A stretch of 64,000 nucleotides of DNA from Pseudomonas rhodesiae (lineage in GTDB: Bacteria > Pseudomonadota > Gammaproteobacteria > Pseudomonadales > Pseudomonadaceae): assembly GCF_007858255.1 (NCBI RefSeq), contig NZ_VFEU01000003.1, positions 434,001-498,000 on the forward strand, given 5' to 3'. The notes below the pieces were generated by a model. It saw only the letters and a program-made list of their open reading frames with translations. It was not told the DNA's origin and made no database searches. This document shows positions 1 through 7,641 of the stretch, piece by piece. The translations under genes and the position numbers were made by a program. How positions within the stretch are numbered: position 1 is the first letter of the stretch; each line of letters starts with the position of its first letter.

Positions 1-90
1 GCCATCGGCATCTACATAGATCTCACAGGCTGACCCACAACGGTGTGGTGAGCGGGCTTGCCCCGCGCGGGGGCAGTTCGTTCGCCATTC
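1..90. repeat. Degenerate REP/REPIN remnant
   Basis: Bases 1-42 resemble the inner part of the REPIN copies at 2.95-3.13 kb (the CTACATAGATCTCACAGGCTGACCC-like stretch, read on the opposite strand). A degenerate GGGCTTGCCCC core follows at about 53-65. It is probably the end of a REP pair cut by the window edge. Confidence 0.5.
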
Positions 91-447
91 AATTCAAGGC
101 TGAAACCGCCGTGCATGCAGCGACGTTCTGTCACTGTTACCAAATCGGAAATGATGCATCTTGCGATTTGCGCTTTCTCTCGGCGCGTCATCTCTTTATC
201 CTTGCCGCAACAAACTGAAACGTTTCACGCCTGCGGTCGATTCCATCTTGCCGAATATCTCCCACACCCAAGACAGCGCTGTCTTATCTCGACCTGCGCC
301 TGGGGTTCAATCGCCCGCCGGTGGATAACCCCCGCTATCCCCCACAAAAACCGAAATAACGCTGAACCAAGCCCGCGCCGAATCGTCATCTACAGTGAGT
401 GAAGCACGGGGTTACACAATTATTCCAACGTCACGGAGAAACACACT
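91..447. other. Intergenic region upstream of gcd
   Basis: I see no gene here that I can support. The only longer open frame (58-402, plus) begins inside the REP remnant, has no ribosome binding site, and has an Arg/Ser/Pro-rich composition typical of chance frames. The stretch must hold the gcd promoter, but I could not pick convincing -35/-10 elements. A CGGAG ribosome binding site sits at about 434-438, nine bases before the gcd ATG. Confidence 0.5.
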
Positions 448-2865
448 ATGAGCACTGATGGTGCTTCGAGCCCAAGCCGCCTGCTGCCCAGGCTGCTCGG
501 CGTCTTGCTGCTGATCATGGGCCTGGCCCTGCTGGCCGGCGGTATCAAGCTGACCACGCTCGGCGGGTCGCTGTACTACCTGCTGGCCGGTATCGGTATC
601 ACCCTCACCGGCATTCTGCTGCTGGCCACCCGCCGCGCGGCACTGGGCCTGTACGCACTGGTGCTGTTCGCCAGCACCGTGTGGGCACTGTGGGAAGTCG
701 GCCTGGATTGGTGGCAACTGGTGCCGCGTCTGGCGCTGCTGTTCGCCCTGGGCATCGTCATGTTGCTGCCGTGGGTTCGTCGCCCGTTGCTGCGTGGTCA
801 ACCTGCGCCACTGGGCACCGGCGCGCTGAGCGTGGCCGTGGTGCTGGCCGGTGCGACCGCCCTGGCCAGCCAATTCACCAACCCCGGTGAAATGGTCAAG
901 ACCGGCGAACTGGACCGTGACGCTGTACCGGGAATGGCCAGCGTTGCGCCGGCCCAGGCCGATGGCGACTGGAATTCCTACGGCCGTTCGGCCTTTGGTG
1001 ATCGCTATTCGCCGCTGGCGCAGATCACCCCGGAGAACGCGCACAAACTGGTGCCGGCGTGGACCTATCGCACCGGCGACATCCCTGGCCCTAACGATCC
1101 GGGCGAGACCACCGCGGAAAACACCCCGCTGAAAGTCAACGGCATGCTCTACGTGTGCACGCCGCACAGCCAGGTCATCGCTCTGGACCCGGACACCGGT
1201 AAGGAAATCTGGCGCTTCGATCCGAAGATCAGCAGCCAGGGTGCCGAGAACTTCAAGGGCTGGGCGCACATGACGTGCCGTGGCGTGTCTTATCACGACG
1301 ACGCCGTCTACGCCTCCGAGCAGAGCCCAACCGGCAGCGCCAGCCCGGCCGCCGCGCCGAATGCCTGCCCGAAACGCATCTTCGTGCCGACCGCCGACAC
1401 CCGCCTGATCGCCCTGAACGCCGACACCGGCAAGATGTGCGAAGACTTCGGCGACAAAGGCCAAGTCGACCTGCGTGCCAATATCGGTAGCTTCGCCCCA
1501 GGCGGTTACTACTCCACCTCGCCACCGGCCGTGACCAAAAACCTGGTGGTGATCGGTGGTCATGTGACCGACAACGTTTCCGTCGACGAGCTAAGCGGTG
1601 TAATCCGTGCGTTCGACGTGCACACTGGCAAGCTGGTGTGGAACTGGGACAGCGGCAACCCGGACGACACCACCCCGTTGGCCGAGGGCAAGACCTACAC
1701 CCGTAACTCGCCGAACATGTGGTCCATGTTCGCCGTGGATGAAAAACTCGGCATGCTCTACCTGCCGATGGGCAACCAGATGCCCGACCAGTACGGCGGC
1801 GACCGTACCGATGAATCCGAGAAGTACGCCGCGGGCCTGACCGCCCTGGACATCGACACCGGCCATGTGAAGTGGACCTTCCAGTTCACTCACCATGACC
1901 TGTGGGACATGGACGTTGGCGGCCAGCCTTCGCTGATCGACATCAAGACCGAAGCCGGCGTGAAGCAGGCGGTGATGGCGTCGACCAAACAGGGCAGCAT
2001 CTACGTGCTGGACCGTACAACCGGCCAGCCGGTGGTGCCGATCCACGAAGTGGCCGTGCCTCAGGGCGCAGTCGCGGGCGACCGTACCTCCCCTACTCAG
2101 CCGAAGTCCGAACTGAACTTCATGCCACCGCCGCTCAAAGAGCGTGACATGTGGGGTGTGACGCCGTTCGACCAGATGCTGTGCCGTATCGATTTCAAAT
2201 CCATGCGCTATGACGGTCCGTTCACCCCGCCGTCGTTGCAGGGTTCGATCGTGTACCCAGGCAACTTCGGTGTGTTCGACTGGGGTGGCATTTCCGTCGA
2301 CCCAGTACGTCAGATCGCCTTCGTGAACCCGAGCTACATGGCGTTCAAATCCAAACTGATCCCGGCCGCCGACATCGCCAAGCAAGGCCCGCGCGTCAGC
2401 GAAACCGAAGGCGTGCAGCCGAACAAAGGCGCACCGTACGGTGTGATCCTTGAAGCCTTGCTGTCGCCGATGGGCTTGCCCTGCCAGGCGCCGGCGTGGG
2501 GTTATGTGGCGGCGGTAGACCTGACCACCCACAAGACCATCTGGATGCACAAAAACGGCACCGTGCGTGACAGCTCGCCGGTTCCAGTGCCACTGACCAT
2601 GGGCGTACCGAGCCTGGGCGGCACCTTCACCACGGCCGGTGGTGTGGCGTTCCTCAGCGGCACCCTCGACCAATACCTGCGCGCCTATGACGTGAAAAAC
2701 GGCAAGCAACTGTGGGAAGGCCGCCTGCCAGCCGGCGCCCAAACCACCCCGATGACCTACACCGGCAAGGACGGCAAGCAATACGTGCTGGTCATGGCCG
2801 GCGGTCACGGCTCCCTGGGCACCAAGCAGGGTGACTATGTGATGGCGTTCAAACTGCCGGAATAA
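448..2865 (+). CDS. gcd: Membrane-bound PQQ-dependent glucose dehydrogenase
   Basis: This quinoprotein oxidises D-glucose to glucono-1,5-lactone on the periplasmic face of the inner membrane and passes electrons to ubiquinone. It starts the periplasmic gluconate route and acid release used in phosphate solubilisation. The 805-aa length fits the family. Residues about 10-140 hold five hydrophobic helices; the rest is the eight-bladed PQQ propeller. Family landmarks seen are a His in GWAHMTCRG, the Asp-rich HHDLWDMDVGGQPSL segment and the Lys of STKQGSIYVLD, which matches the PQQ-contacting lysine. An ATG preceded by CGGAG supports the start. It stands alone and is followed by a strong terminator. 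PQQ synthesis genes are not in the window, so the cofactor must come from elsewhere in the genome. Confidence 0.97.
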   Translation: MSTDGASSPSRLLPRLLGVLLLIMGLALLAGGIKLTTLGGSLYYLLAGIGITLTGILLLATRRAALGLYALVLFASTVWALWEVGLDWWQLVPRLALLFALGIVMLLPWVRRPLLRGQPAPLGTGALSVAVVLAGATALASQFTNPGEMVKTGELDRDAVPGMASVAPAQADGDWNSYGRSAFGDRYSPLAQITPENAHKLVPAWTYRTGDIPGPNDPGETTAENTPLKVNGMLYVCTPHSQVIALDPDTGKEIWRFDPKISSQGAENFKGWAHMTCRGVSYHDDAVYASEQSPTGSASPAAAPNACPKRIFVPTADTRLIALNADTGKMCEDFGDKGQVDLRANIGSFAPGGYYSTSPPAVTKNLVVIGGHVTDNVSVDELSGVIRAFDVHTGKLVWNWDSGNPDDTTPLAEGKTYTRNSPNMWSMFAVDEKLGMLYLPMGNQMPDQYGGDRTDESEKYAAGLTALDIDTGHVKWTFQFTHHDLWDMDVGGQPSLIDIKTEAGVKQAVMASTKQGSIYVLDRTTGQPVVPIHEVAVPQGAVAGDRTSPTQPKSELNFMPPPLKERDMWGVTPFDQMLCRIDFKSMRYDGPFTPPSLQGSIVYPGNFGVFDWGGISVDPVRQIAFVNPSYMAFKSKLIPAADIAKQGPRVSETEGVQPNKGAPYGVILEALLSPMGLPCQAPAWGYVAAVDLTTHKTIWMHKNGTVRDSSPVPVPLTMGVPSLGGTFTTAGGVAFLSGTLDQYLRAYDVKNGKQLWEGRLPAGAQTTPMTYTGKDGKQYVLVMAGGHGSLGTKQGDYVMAFKLPE

Positions 2866-2884
2866 GCGTTACCGGCGATAAGAC

Positions 2885-2917
2885 AAAGGCGGCTTCCCTT
2901 ACGGGTAGCCGCCTTTT
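2885..2917 (+). terminator. Rho-independent terminator of gcd
   Basis: AAAGGCGGCTtCCC pairs with GGGtAGCCGCCTTT around a TTAC loop, and the right arm runs into a T tract. It begins about 20 bases after the gcd stop codon. Confidence 0.9.
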
Positions 2918-2939
2918 TCATGGGCTCGCCCTGCCCACC

Positions 2940-3128
2940 ACAGTGTTGTGGGTCAGCCTTTGAGATTTATGTAGATACCGACGACCATCGGGGGCAAGCC
3001 CCCTCCCACATTGCACAGCATCGGTATCTATATTGCTTCGTTGAAAACATGCAGTTCTTTTGTGGGTCAGTCTGTGAGGTTTGTGTAGATACCGTGAGCC
3101 ATCGGGGGCAAGCCCCCTCCCACATTGG
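2940..3128. repeat. Two tandem REPIN-type units
   Basis: Two related units lie in direct orientation. Each has a GTGGGTCAG segment, then a GTAGATACC segment, then an ATCGGGGGCAAGCCCCCTCCCACATTG palindrome (ends near 3016 and 3126). They fill the gap between gcd and the convergent globin gene. No gene is seen in the stretch. Confidence 0.85.
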
Positions 3129-3147
3129 AATGGGGTTGGCGCTGGGA

Positions 3148-3567
3148 TCAGTGCTCGATCACGTCGCCGCGCATGCGTGCCAGGCGGGCGAGCAGGCGGT
3201 TTTGTGTGGGCACTGGGATCCCTTCGCTGTCCATCGCTTTGATCAGATCCTCCACCAGCGCGTTGAAATCACTGCGGCTGACGTTCTGGCCTTTGTGGCT
3301 CTCGGCCATGCTGTCGCCGGTGTAGGTGCATGGCCCGCCGGCTTCGACGCAGAACTGTTCGATCAGTTTGTTGCGCAGGCGCTGGATGTCGATACGCCGG
3401 AAGCGCTCGACGATGCGTTCGTCGCGGGCGATGTTGAGCAGCATGCCTTCGACGATGCGGGTGATGCCGGGCATGGCGCCGAGGTCGCGGTAGAGGCTGT
3501 CGTCCTTGGGCGGTTGCTGGGCGCAGGCGCTCAGCAGCACCAGCAGTAGCACGGGCAATACGCGCAT
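3148..3567 (-). CDS. Group 1 truncated haemoglobin, predicted lipoprotein
   Basis: Proteins of this family bind haem and O2 or NO. This one has a lipoprotein signal (LLLVLLSAC, lipobox Cys about residue 15), so it is probably membrane-anchored on the periplasmic side. The mature part of about 125 residues matches the short 2/2 globin fold: SLYRDLGAMPGITRIVEGML helix, an FRR turn, KLIEQFCVEAGGP, a TYTG segment and a His (AESHKGQN) at the place of the proximal haem ligand. Its ATG overlaps the stop of the DUF3034 gene as TGATG, which implies translational coupling. It is the last gene of a four-gene operon with a cupredoxin-like protein and a c-di-GMP protein. The function is inferred from the family. 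Confidence 0.85.
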   Translation of the reverse strand: MRVLPVLLLVLLSACAQQPPKDDSLYRDLGAMPGITRIVEGMLLNIARDERIVERFRRIDIQRLRNKLIEQFCVEAGGPCTYTGDSMAESHKGQNVSRSDFNALVEDLIKAMDSEGIPVPTQNRLLARLARMRGDVIEH

Positions 3568-4424
3568 CAGAAACTCCCCTGGACGGACAGGTAAGTGCCG
3601 TTCTGGTTATCCAACGTGGCGATTTCCCCCAGCCGTGCGTACGCCAGCACAAACGACACATGCTTGCTGGGGAAGTAAGCGAGGAACACGTCCGCCCAGT
3701 CGCTTTCTCCGGCGAAGGACAGGTTGTCGGGTTTCTCGCGGTACTCCACACCCAGCGCCCAGCGCGGGTTGAACAGCAGCGCCACCGAGCCTTCCTTGAG
3801 CAGGCTGCGGCGGTCGCGGCGGTCGCCGCCAAAACCGAGCAGGCCGGTTTCATTGGCGCGGCTGTAGCGCAGGCCGCCGTTGACCAGCACGTTGTAGCCA
3901 AAGGCCGCGCCCATGAACAGGCGGCTGGCGGCCAGGTAGCCTTCCACGTCGCTGTCACGCTTGGCGCCGACCAGGCGCGGAATATCGAACGTGTTCTGAT
4001 GCTTGTATTGCAGGCCCAGCGAAACCTGGGGCAAGCGGTCGTAGATCACATCGCCGAACAGCCGCACTTTGACCCCCAGCACATCCTGGCCGAGGTGGTC
4101 GTCGGGCAGGTTCAGCTTGTGTACCAAGGTGCCCAGGTCAAAACGTTGCCGAGCGAAAGAGACTTCCACGCGGTTGTCGTAGGCCAGCGCCAACCCGGCG
4201 ACATCGAGCCGGTAGTCCGGCAGGTCGACCGTGGTGGCAAACGCCGTGGCGCCCCATTCGTGTTGCTCGCCGTAACCGGTGAGCACCGCCCACGGTGTGA
4301 TGCCGCCGCCCGCCGCGCCTTCCAGGCTGCTGGCGCCGCCAGTGGCAATCAGGCGACCGTTATCGGCCAGGGCGGAGGGCAGGCTCAGGCTGGCCATGCA
4401 ACCGATCAGTAGAGAAAGACGCAC
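3567..4424 (-). CDS. DUF3034 family protein, predicted outer-membrane protein
   Basis: A 285-aa protein with a cleavable signal (LSLLIGCMASLSLPSALA) and a mature part built from alternating amphipathic strands (for example YRLDVAGLALAYDNRVEVSF, VRLFGDVIYDRLPQVSLGLQ) that ends in an aromatic residue (VQGSF). Both features fit an outer-membrane beta-barrel. I recognise the DUF3034 family; no biochemical role is known to me. I chose the GTG at 4424 over the longer ATG at 4460 because GAGGG lies seven bases upstream and the signal peptide then starts at residue 1. It begins 10 bases after the stop of the GGDEF/EAL gene and shares TGATG with the globin gene. Transport or sensing at the cell surface is conjecture. 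Confidence 0.75.
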   Translation of the reverse strand: MRLSLLIGCMASLSLPSALADNGRLIATGGASSLEGAAGGGITPWAVLTGYGEQHEWGATAFATTVDLPDYRLDVAGLALAYDNRVEVSFARQRFDLGTLVHKLNLPDDHLGQDVLGVKVRLFGDVIYDRLPQVSLGLQYKHQNTFDIPRLVGAKRDSDVEGYLAASRLFMGAAFGYNVLVNGGLRYSRANETGLLGFGGDRRDRRSLLKEGSVALLFNPRWALGVEYREKPDNLSFAGESDWADVFLAYFPSKHVSFVLAYARLGEIATLDNQNGTYLSVQGSF

Positions 4425-4434
4425 GTCATAGCCC

Positions 4435-6786
4435 TCAATGCACCTGCGAAGTTTGCGCACTGAGAGGCAAGGCCACCCAGGCTTCGAAAGCGTCGGCGCT
4501 CAAGGGCCGACTGATCAGGTAACCCTGCGCCGTATCGCATTGCCAGCGCTCCAGCAGGCGCAGGCTGTGGGCGTACTCGACCCCCTCGGCGACCACCTTG
4601 AGGCCAAGGTTATGGCTCATCTCGATGGTGGAACGCACGATCACTGCGTCTTCGCTGGTTTCGTCCAGGTTGCGCACAAACGACTGGTCGATCTTCAACT
4701 CTTGCACCGGCAGGCGCTTGAGGTGGGCCAACGACGAGTACCCGGTGCCAAAGTCATCCACCGACAGGCTGATGCCGCACTCGCGCAGCAGGTGCAGCAC
4801 TTTCAAGGCCTTTTCCGGTTCGCGCATCACCGCGCTTTCGGTGATCTCGAACACCAGCTGTTCGGCCGGCAGCCCGTAGCGCCGCAACAGCGCCGAAACG
4901 CGGTGGGCCAGCTCATCGCCAAGCAAATCGTCGGCCGAGATGTTCAGCGACAGTTGCAGGTACAGGCCTCGGCGGTTCCATTCGCACAACTGGCGGATGC
5001 CCTCTTCGATCACCCACTGGGTCAGCAACTGGATGCTGCCCGAACGCTCGGCCAGAGGGATGAATTCCGCCGGCGAAACCATGCCGAACTGCGGATGCTG
5101 CCAGCGCAACAGGGCTTCAGCCTGACGCACATGGCCCAGACGAATATCCAGTTTGGGCTGGTAGTGCAGCAGCAACTGGCCTTGGCCGGGGGCGTGGCGC
5201 AGGTCGCGGATCAGGGTGATCTGGCGACGATGAGCAAGGTCGCGGCCCGGCTCGTACACCTGCAAGCGACCGGGCATTTGCGCGGCGTCCTTCATGGCAA
5301 TCGCTGCGCGTTCCAGCAGGCTTTGCGCAGAATCGCCATCGTCCGGGTACACCGCGATGCCCAAGCGGCAGTCGAGCGCCAGGTCGTGGCCGGCAATACG
5401 CTGGGGGCGCAATAGCAATTGCTGCAGCTTGTCGGCCAGGCCCACCGCCTCGTCACGACCGGCGCCGTCAAGCAGCAGCAGGAACTCGTCGGCGATCAGA
5501 TGCGCCAGGGTGTCCCGTGGGCGCAGCACGGCCTGCAGGCGGCGGCTGACATTGAGCAACAACTCATCCACGGCGTCCGGCCCGGCGGTTTCGCTGGCGG
5601 CGCGCAGGTTGTCGATGCCCAGGTAAATCAGCGCCATCGGCCGCTGGGTGGCAATCGCGCTGCCCAGGCGCTCCATGGCCAGCGCACGGTTGGGCAAACC
5701 GGTGAGGCGATCATGCAGCGCGTTGTGGGCCAGTTGCTGTTCACGCTCGGCGATGCCGCTTTGCATCGCGTTGAGCGCCACGGCCAGGCGGCCCAGTTCG
5801 TCGCTGCGGGTCAGGATGACCGGGGTCTGGTAGTCGCCATGGCCAATGCGTTCGGCGGCCTGGGCCAAGGCTTGCACCGGACGCGACACGCCCCGCGCCA
5901 GCAGCAATGCGCCGACCAGCGACGCCGCCAACGCAACCAGTGCGATGGCCAGAATCTTTTCATCCAATGGCACAAAGGCTTGCATTGCCGAATCCAGCGG
6001 GCTTTGCAGCAAGGCCAGCACCTGGCTGTCGGCGTCGCTGGCCAACACCAGCGATTGGCTGAGAAAACGGTGTGCCAGATGCTCGGTGGTGGACACGCCC
6101 TCATGGGTGGACGCCCCCAGCATCAGACTGACGATACTGTCGCGCAGCACCTGGGGTTGGGTGCTGACCAGCGTCCCGGGCTGCTGGCGGTCGATGGCCA
6201 GGAACGACACTTCCAGATTGCTCAACGAACGCAGTTCATCGGCGAACGCCGTGTCCATGCTGAAGCCCATCACCACCCGCGCAATCGGCAACGGCGCCAA
6301 CACCGGCGCTTCCACCAGCAGGTGCGGCGTGCCTTGCAGCGGCACGATCAACAACGCGGCCTGGCGCTGGCGGCGCATTTCGCGCAATGCCTGGTCGTAA
6401 CGAAAGCTCGAACCCTCGGCGACTTCGTCGACGGTGCTGGCCAGGACTTTGCCGTCCATGCCCAGCAAGATCATGTCGCTGGCATTGATGCGTTTGCCAT
6501 GGTTGAGCAGCACCGAGCGCATCGTCGCCGAATCGCCACTGGCCACGGCATCGCGAAAGCCGAAGTCGGCCGCCAGCAGTTGCACGCCATCGGCCAGGCG
6601 CCGGCCGCGCACATCCAGCAAACGCTCGAACACCCGCGTGCCCACCTGCAACTGGGCCAGCGCCTGGCCATGGACAGCCTGGCGGGTGGCCATCTTGACG
6701 CTGAAATACAGCGCGCCGATCACCACCAGCGACAGCAGGATCAGGACCGTGGCGACCCGCGCCTGGTAACTACTGCGCAGTTTCAC
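4435..6786 (-). CDS. Membrane GGDEF/EAL protein (probable c-di-GMP phosphodiesterase)
   Basis: The layout is a transmembrane helix (about 8-30), a periplasmic sensor region (about 35-275, Cache-like), a second helix, a HAMP segment (RGVSRPVQALAQ), a GGDEF domain (about 360-510) and an EAL domain (about 525-770). The diguanylate cyclase signature is degenerate (LIADEF instead of GGDEF), whereas EALLRW, NISADDL, FEITES, DDFGTGYSS and KIDQSFV are all present. The protein therefore most likely hydrolyses c-di-GMP. I chose the GTG at 6786 over 6810 because it aligns residue for residue with the well-supported start of the paralogue at 9978. The gene overlaps the stop of the upstream cupredoxin-like gene by 17 bases. 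The periplasmic domain may sense something bound by its operon partners; this is inference. Confidence 0.88.
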   Translation of the reverse strand: MKLRSSYQARVATVLILLSLVVIGALYFSVKMATRQAVHGQALAQLQVGTRVFERLLDVRGRRLADGVQLLAADFGFRDAVASGDSATMRSVLLNHGKRINASDMILLGMDGKVLASTVDEVAEGSSFRYDQALREMRRQRQAALLIVPLQGTPHLLVEAPVLAPLPIARVVMGFSMDTAFADELRSLSNLEVSFLAIDRQQPGTLVSTQPQVLRDSIVSLMLGASTHEGVSTTEHLAHRFLSQSLVLASDADSQVLALLQSPLDSAMQAFVPLDEKILAIALVALAASLVGALLLARGVSRPVQALAQAAERIGHGDYQTPVILTRSDELGRLAVALNAMQSGIAEREQQLAHNALHDRLTGLPNRALAMERLGSAIATQRPMALIYLGIDNLRAASETAGPDAVDELLLNVSRRLQAVLRPRDTLAHLIADEFLLLLDGAGRDEAVGLADKLQQLLLRPQRIAGHDLALDCRLGIAVYPDDGDSAQSLLERAAIAMKDAAQMPGRLQVYEPGRDLAHRRQITLIRDLRHAPGQGQLLLHYQPKLDIRLGHVRQAEALLRWQHPQFGMVSPAEFIPLAERSGSIQLLTQWVIEEGIRQLCEWNRRGLYLQLSLNISADDLLGDELAHRVSALLRRYGLPAEQLVFEITESAVMREPEKALKVLHLLRECGISLSVDDFGTGYSSLAHLKRLPVQELKIDQSFVRNLDETSEDAVIVRSTIEMSHNLGLKVVAEGVEYAHSLRLLERWQCDTAQGYLISRPLSADAFEAWVALPLSAQTSQVH

Positions 6787-7447
6787 GGGCAGCTCGATTG
6801 AAGGCGTCACCGAAGGCGGTCGGCGCCGGTGGCAGGTCTGCCGAGGCGGGTTGCAGGGTGAGCTGCACGCGGTGGCTCAGGCCGGCGGCGGGAATATGCA
6901 AGGTGCCGCCGTCCAGCGGCTGCATATCCGCCAGTTGCGGGTGCCACAGGGTGGCGTGGTAATCCCCCGGCGCCAATGGTTCCAGGCGCACACGGCCTTG
7001 GGCATCGCTGACACCGAAGTGAGGATCGTCGGTGACATAGATATAGCCGAGCATCCAGTCATGGATATTGCAGCCCAGCACCACCACGCCCGGTTTGTCG
7101 AACAGCAGTGGCGCGGTCGGCGTGCCTTCGTACAGGCGCAGTTCGAAACGCTTGGCGGCCGAAAATGAATACACCTGATGGCGAATATTGTCGCTATTGG
7201 GGAAGCGCACCTGGGTGCCGGTATGCACCGCCAGCACATGCGGGGCGAAGCGCTGGCCACGTTGGTCCATCTCCGCCTTGGGCGCGACGGCCGCCACAGC
7301 GGCCGGGCCTTGCAAAGTCACAACCGCATCGCTGACCGGGCTGCCATCGGCCTGCTGCACCAACACCTCAAGGGTGGCCGCCGAGACGGGCGCTGCCGCC
7401 GCCAGCAACAGCATCATGCGAGATAACAGGTTTACACATCGGGCCAT
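6770..7447 (-). CDS. Periplasmic cupredoxin-like protein (methylamine utilization MauL-like)
   Basis: A secreted protein of about 225 residues: signal peptide (LLSRMMLLLAAAAPVSA), a short carboxypeptidase-regulatory-like strand region (ADGSPVSDAVVTLQ), then a plastocyanin-type core with SDNIRHQVYSFS and GCNIHDWMLGY. These supply the His, Cys, His and Met expected for a type 1 copper site. Annotated relatives are usually called methylamine utilization protein, but no other mau genes are present, so a role in methylamine oxidation is doubtful. It is the first gene of the operon running to 3148. The start is uncertain: the ATG at 7447 puts the signal peptide at the N-terminus, but no clear ribosome binding site precedes it; 7501 is an alternative. 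Confidence 0.75.
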   Translation of the reverse strand: MARCVNLLSRMMLLLAAAAPVSAATLEVLVQQADGSPVSDAVVTLQGPAAVAAVAPKAEMDQRGQRFAPHVLAVHTGTQVRFPNSDNIRHQVYSFSAAKRFELRLYEGTPTAPLLFDKPGVVVLGCNIHDWMLGYIYVTDDPHFGVSDAQGRVRLEPLAPGDYHATLWHPQLADMQPLDGGTLHIPAAGLSHRVQLTLQPASADLPPAPTAFGDAFNRAARETAQ

Positions 7448-7641
7448 GGGAGATCCGGTAGAAAGCGGCCAGCCTTGGCGGAAAAGAACGGTTACGGCCA
7501 TGATGCCGCAATCAAGGCAAAATGCCACTATTGAACACAGGAGGACGCTAAACCGTTGGTCGGTAAAAAACTGTGCAAACGGTCAGGCTCCGTAGAAGTT
7601 ATCGACCATACCTAAAAAAGCTGTAGTCACCTGCAAGGTGT

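Noticed and set aside
58-402. Open frame of 114 codons upstream of gcd
   Set aside because: It starts inside a REP remnant, has no ribosome binding site, and has a composition typical of chance frames; no domain is recognisable.
412-2808. Long minus-strand frames opposite gcd
   Set aside because: They are shadows of the gcd codons (high third-position GC), and gcd is certain from its motifs.
2920-3549. Plus-strand frame through the REPIN units and the globin gene
   Set aside because: Its first third translates REP repeats and the rest is antisense to the truncated globin.
6770-7447. True methylamine utilisation locus
   Set aside because: Only the MauL-like protein is present; no methylamine dehydrogenase subunits or other mau genes are near, so the name is kept only as a family label.
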